This document shows positions 5,466-6,841 of a DNA stretch of 6,841 nucleotides, piece after piece (positions within the stretch are counted from its first letter, which is position 1; each line of letters begins with the position of its first letter). Below the pieces are notes generated by a model. The model was not told where the DNA came from. It saw only the letters and a program-made list of their open reading frames with translations, and ran no database searches. The stretch covers positions 1 to 6,841 of the forward strand of contig DXGD01000380.1 of NCBI GenBank assembly GCA_019114115.1, in the 5' to 3' direction. The position numbers were made by a program, and so were the translations under genes. The stretch is from Candidatus Nesterenkonia stercoripullorum. GTDB taxonomy: Bacteria; Actinomycetota; Actinomycetes; Actinomycetales; Micrococcaceae.

Positions 5466-6556
5466 ACGATCCTGCCCCTCACACTCCCGCCTCAGGGCCA
5501 GCCGCTTCCGGCAGCACGGCTTCTGCCCCACGCCAGAAAGGGCCGCTGGGCCGGCTGCTCGGCTCCTTCTACGCTGCCCTCCCCACCCGTATCACCGGGC
5601 TCACACGGGCAGTGGCGATCGCGACGCTCTTCGCCAATATCGGCATCATCCTCACCGGTGGCGCCGTCCGGCTCACTGCTTCTGGGCTGGGCTGCCCCGA
5701 ATGGCCCCGGTGCACCCCCGAATCCTGGGTCGCGACTCAGGAGATGGGCATCAACGGGGCCATCGAATTCGGCAACCGTCTGCTCACCTACGTCCTGGTG
5801 ATCATCTGCGCCGCCCTGTTCTTCGCCGTCGTGCGGCTGCGCCGGACGCATAAGCCGCTGCTGGTGATGTCCGTCCTGATCCTGGCGGGTATCCCGGCCC
5901 AGGCGGCGATCGGCGGCATCACCGTGCTGACGAACTTGAATCCGTGGGTCGTGGGACTGCACTTCCTGGTCTCGGCAGGGCTGGTCATGCTCTCGACGAT
6001 GGTCCTGACGCGCGTCACGGCAGAGCTCCGGCACCACAGGCAGAACCTGGAGGGTGAGGCAAGCTCCCAGGGCGCCTCGCTCGTCGACGGCGAGACAGAT
6101 TCGCTCAGCCGCAGCCTGGCTACTATCGCTCTCGGCGCCACCTGGTTCGCTGTGGTGCTGGGAACTGTCGTGACCGGAACGGGCCCGCATGCCGGGGACC
6201 CCGGCTCACCCCGCCATGACTTCAACCCGGAGCTGGTCACGCGGCTGCACGTCGTCCCGGTCTACATCCTGTGCGCTGCCGCCATTCTGCTCCTGCTGCG
6301 TCAGATTCGGCTGAGGGCCTCGGGCCGCCAGCGACGCGCGGCCTGGCTCCTGCTCGCTGTGATCCTCCTGCAGGGCGGCATCGGATATGCCCAGCACCTG
6401 ACCGGGCTTCCGATCCTGCTGGTCTGGCTGCACATGCTGGGCTCCGCCCTGCTGATGCTCAGCGCGACGATGGTCTTCGACCGCTACTGCTCCTCCTACA
6501 GGACCCGCGGAGTCGACGGCGTCCTGGCCGAGAACCCGGTACCTCACACCACGTAG
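5462..6556 (+). CDS. ctaA: Heme A synthase, CtaA/Cox15 family
   Basis: This 364-residue membrane enzyme oxidises the C8 methyl of heme O to a formyl group, making heme A for aa3-type cytochrome c oxidase. It has eight predicted helices in two homologous four-helix halves (about 52-66, 108-126, 133-152, 162-186; 216-238, 258-280, 294-310, 318-338) joined by a charged loop at 187-215. Family marks are GGAVRLTASGLGCPEWPRC at 66-84 with the cysteine pair C78/C84, IEFGNR at 101-106, H167 in GLHFLVS, GTGPHAGD at 239-246, H263 in TRLHV and H324 in WLHMLGSA. H263 and H324 match the heme-ligand pair of the second half and H167 one ligand of the first. The partner of H167 is N105 here. The first 45 residues are Pro/Ala/Ser-rich and cytoplasmic. 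The start is set by the ATGA overlap with the permease and AAAGGTGG at 5443-5450. A 133-residue upstream extension of the frame is antisense to sense, being merely a shadow of the permease. It corresponds in position to Rv1456c. Confidence 0.95.
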   Translation: MNDPAPHTPASGPAASGSTASAPRQKGPLGRLLGSFYAALPTRITGLTRAVAIATLFANIGIILTGGAVRLTASGLGCPEWPRCTPESWVATQEMGINGAIEFGNRLLTYVLVIICAALFFAVVRLRRTHKPLLVMSVLILAGIPAQAAIGGITVLTNLNPWVVGLHFLVSAGLVMLSTMVLTRVTAELRHHRQNLEGEASSQGASLVDGETDSLSRSLATIALGATWFAVVLGTVVTGTGPHAGDPGSPRHDFNPELVTRLHVVPVYILCAAAILLLLRQIRLRASGRQRRAAWLLLAVILLQGGIGYAQHLTGLPILLVWLHMLGSALLMLSATMVFDRYCSSYRTRGVDGVLAENPVPHTT

Positions 6557-6571
6557 GGCAGCTCACGCCGC

Positions 6572-6597
6572 CTCGTGCGGGGCGCGCCGCTCACGAG
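6572..6597. terminator. Hairpin at the convergent ctaA / peroxiredoxin junction
   Basis: CTCGTGCGG (6572-6580) pairs with CCG (6587-6589) and CACGAG (6592-6597) across the loop GGCGCG with a two-base bulge, a stem of nine base pairs. It lies 15 bases after the ctaA stop and overlaps the peroxiredoxin stop codon (6591-6593). No T-run follows on either strand. A bidirectional, tail-less terminator is possible, as often suggested in high-GC actinobacteria, but GC-rich palindromes also occur by chance. Confidence 0.4.
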
Positions 6598-6841
6598 AGG
6601 GCGCGAAGCAGTGCCAGAGTCTGCCCGACGTCGCGCCTCTGGTGGAATTCTGCCGCCTGGACTGCGCGGATAGTTCCGGCCGCATCGACGAAGAAGCTGG
6701 CCCGACGTGGGACTCCACGGCTCTCGTCGAACGCCCCGAATGCGCTCGCGATCTCGCCGTGCGGCCAGAAGTCACTGAGCATGGTGAATCCCAGCTCGGT
6801 CTCGTCGGTCGGACCGCGGGTTTCCTCGGCCGCCACGGAGG
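6591..6841 (-). CDS. ahpE: AhpE-like peroxiredoxin, C-terminal part only
   Basis: A leftward frame enters from the right edge and stops at 6591-6593, giving about 83 residues of the C-terminal half. The segment LGFTMLSDFWPHGEIASAFG and the following VPRRASFFVDAAGTIRAVQ are close to the resolving half of 1-Cys peroxiredoxins of the AhpE / bacterioferritin-comigratory-protein type. These reduce hydrogen peroxide, organic peroxides and peroxynitrite in the cytoplasm. The peroxidatic cysteine and the PxxxT/SxxC motif should lie beyond the window. There is an in-frame GTG at 6836, but it falls mid-domain, so the real start is outside. AhpE proteins are about 150-160 residues, so roughly half is seen. 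It converges on ctaA with a 34-base gap and is probably not co-regulated with it. It would protect against oxidants made by respiration, a link inferred only from proximity. Confidence 0.85.
   Translation of the reverse strand, partial: SVAAEETRGPTDETELGFTMLSDFWPHGEIASAFGAFDESRGVPRRASFFVDAAGTIRAVQAAEFHQRRDVGQTLALLRALS

Noticed and set aside
5492..6190. 232-codon frame on the - strand opposite ctaA
   Set aside because: It is antisense to clearly coding ctaA and has the Gln/Asp/Arg-rich composition of a high-GC shadow frame. The same applies to the 217-codon - strand frame at 4878-5531.
1..6841. CRISPR array, tRNA, rRNA, insertion sequence or prophage signals
   Set aside because: I saw no regularly spaced repeats, no cloverleaf sequence, no transposase or integrase product, and no matching terminal inverted repeats.

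Overview
This window is high-GC bacterial DNA that reads as the chromosome of an actinobacterium, most likely a member of the Micrococcales. The basis is the gene complement (a tandem universal stress protein, an MsnO8-type flavin monooxygenase, an AhpE-type peroxiredoxin), GTG starts, strong third-position GC and, above all, the block ABC ATPase - ABC permease - heme A synthase. That block has the gene order known from mycobacteria and other Actinomycetota. The genus cannot be fixed from the sequence alone.

The left part (1-3598) is transcribed leftwards and holds three genes. First is a membrane acyltransferase cut off by the left edge, starting at 822. Next is a 413-base stretch with no convincing gene but one perfect inverted repeat. 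Then comes a two-domain, ATP-binding-type universal stress protein (1236-2246). A 299-base intergenic region follows, with the stress-protein promoter, and then a luciferase-like monooxygenase. A strong Shine-Dalgarno sequence places that gene's start at a GTG at 3598 rather than at the longest possible start, 3697.

The right part (3751-6556) is a tight three-gene operon transcribed rightwards. Both junctions are four-base ATGA overlaps, which predicts translational coupling. The ATPase gene has no Shine-Dalgarno sequence, and a good -10 hexamer ends six bases before its GTG, so its mRNA is probably leaderless. A perfect 6-5-6 inverted repeat plus a third copy of the same hexamer sits on that promoter and looks like an operator. 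The ATPase and permease form an ABC-2-type exporter of unknown substrate. The third gene, ctaA, makes heme A for the aa3-type cytochrome c oxidase. The window ends with the C-terminal part of a convergent AhpE-like peroxiredoxin. A hairpin at the 34-base junction overlaps its stop codon.

The genes are of known families and I see no clear novel system. The items most worth a second look are the operator-like promoter of the exporter-ctaA operon, the neighbourhood of that operon (no sufR/suf or mptB-like gene on the upstream side), the missing first histidine ligand in CtaA, and two possible operators in front of the leftward genes.
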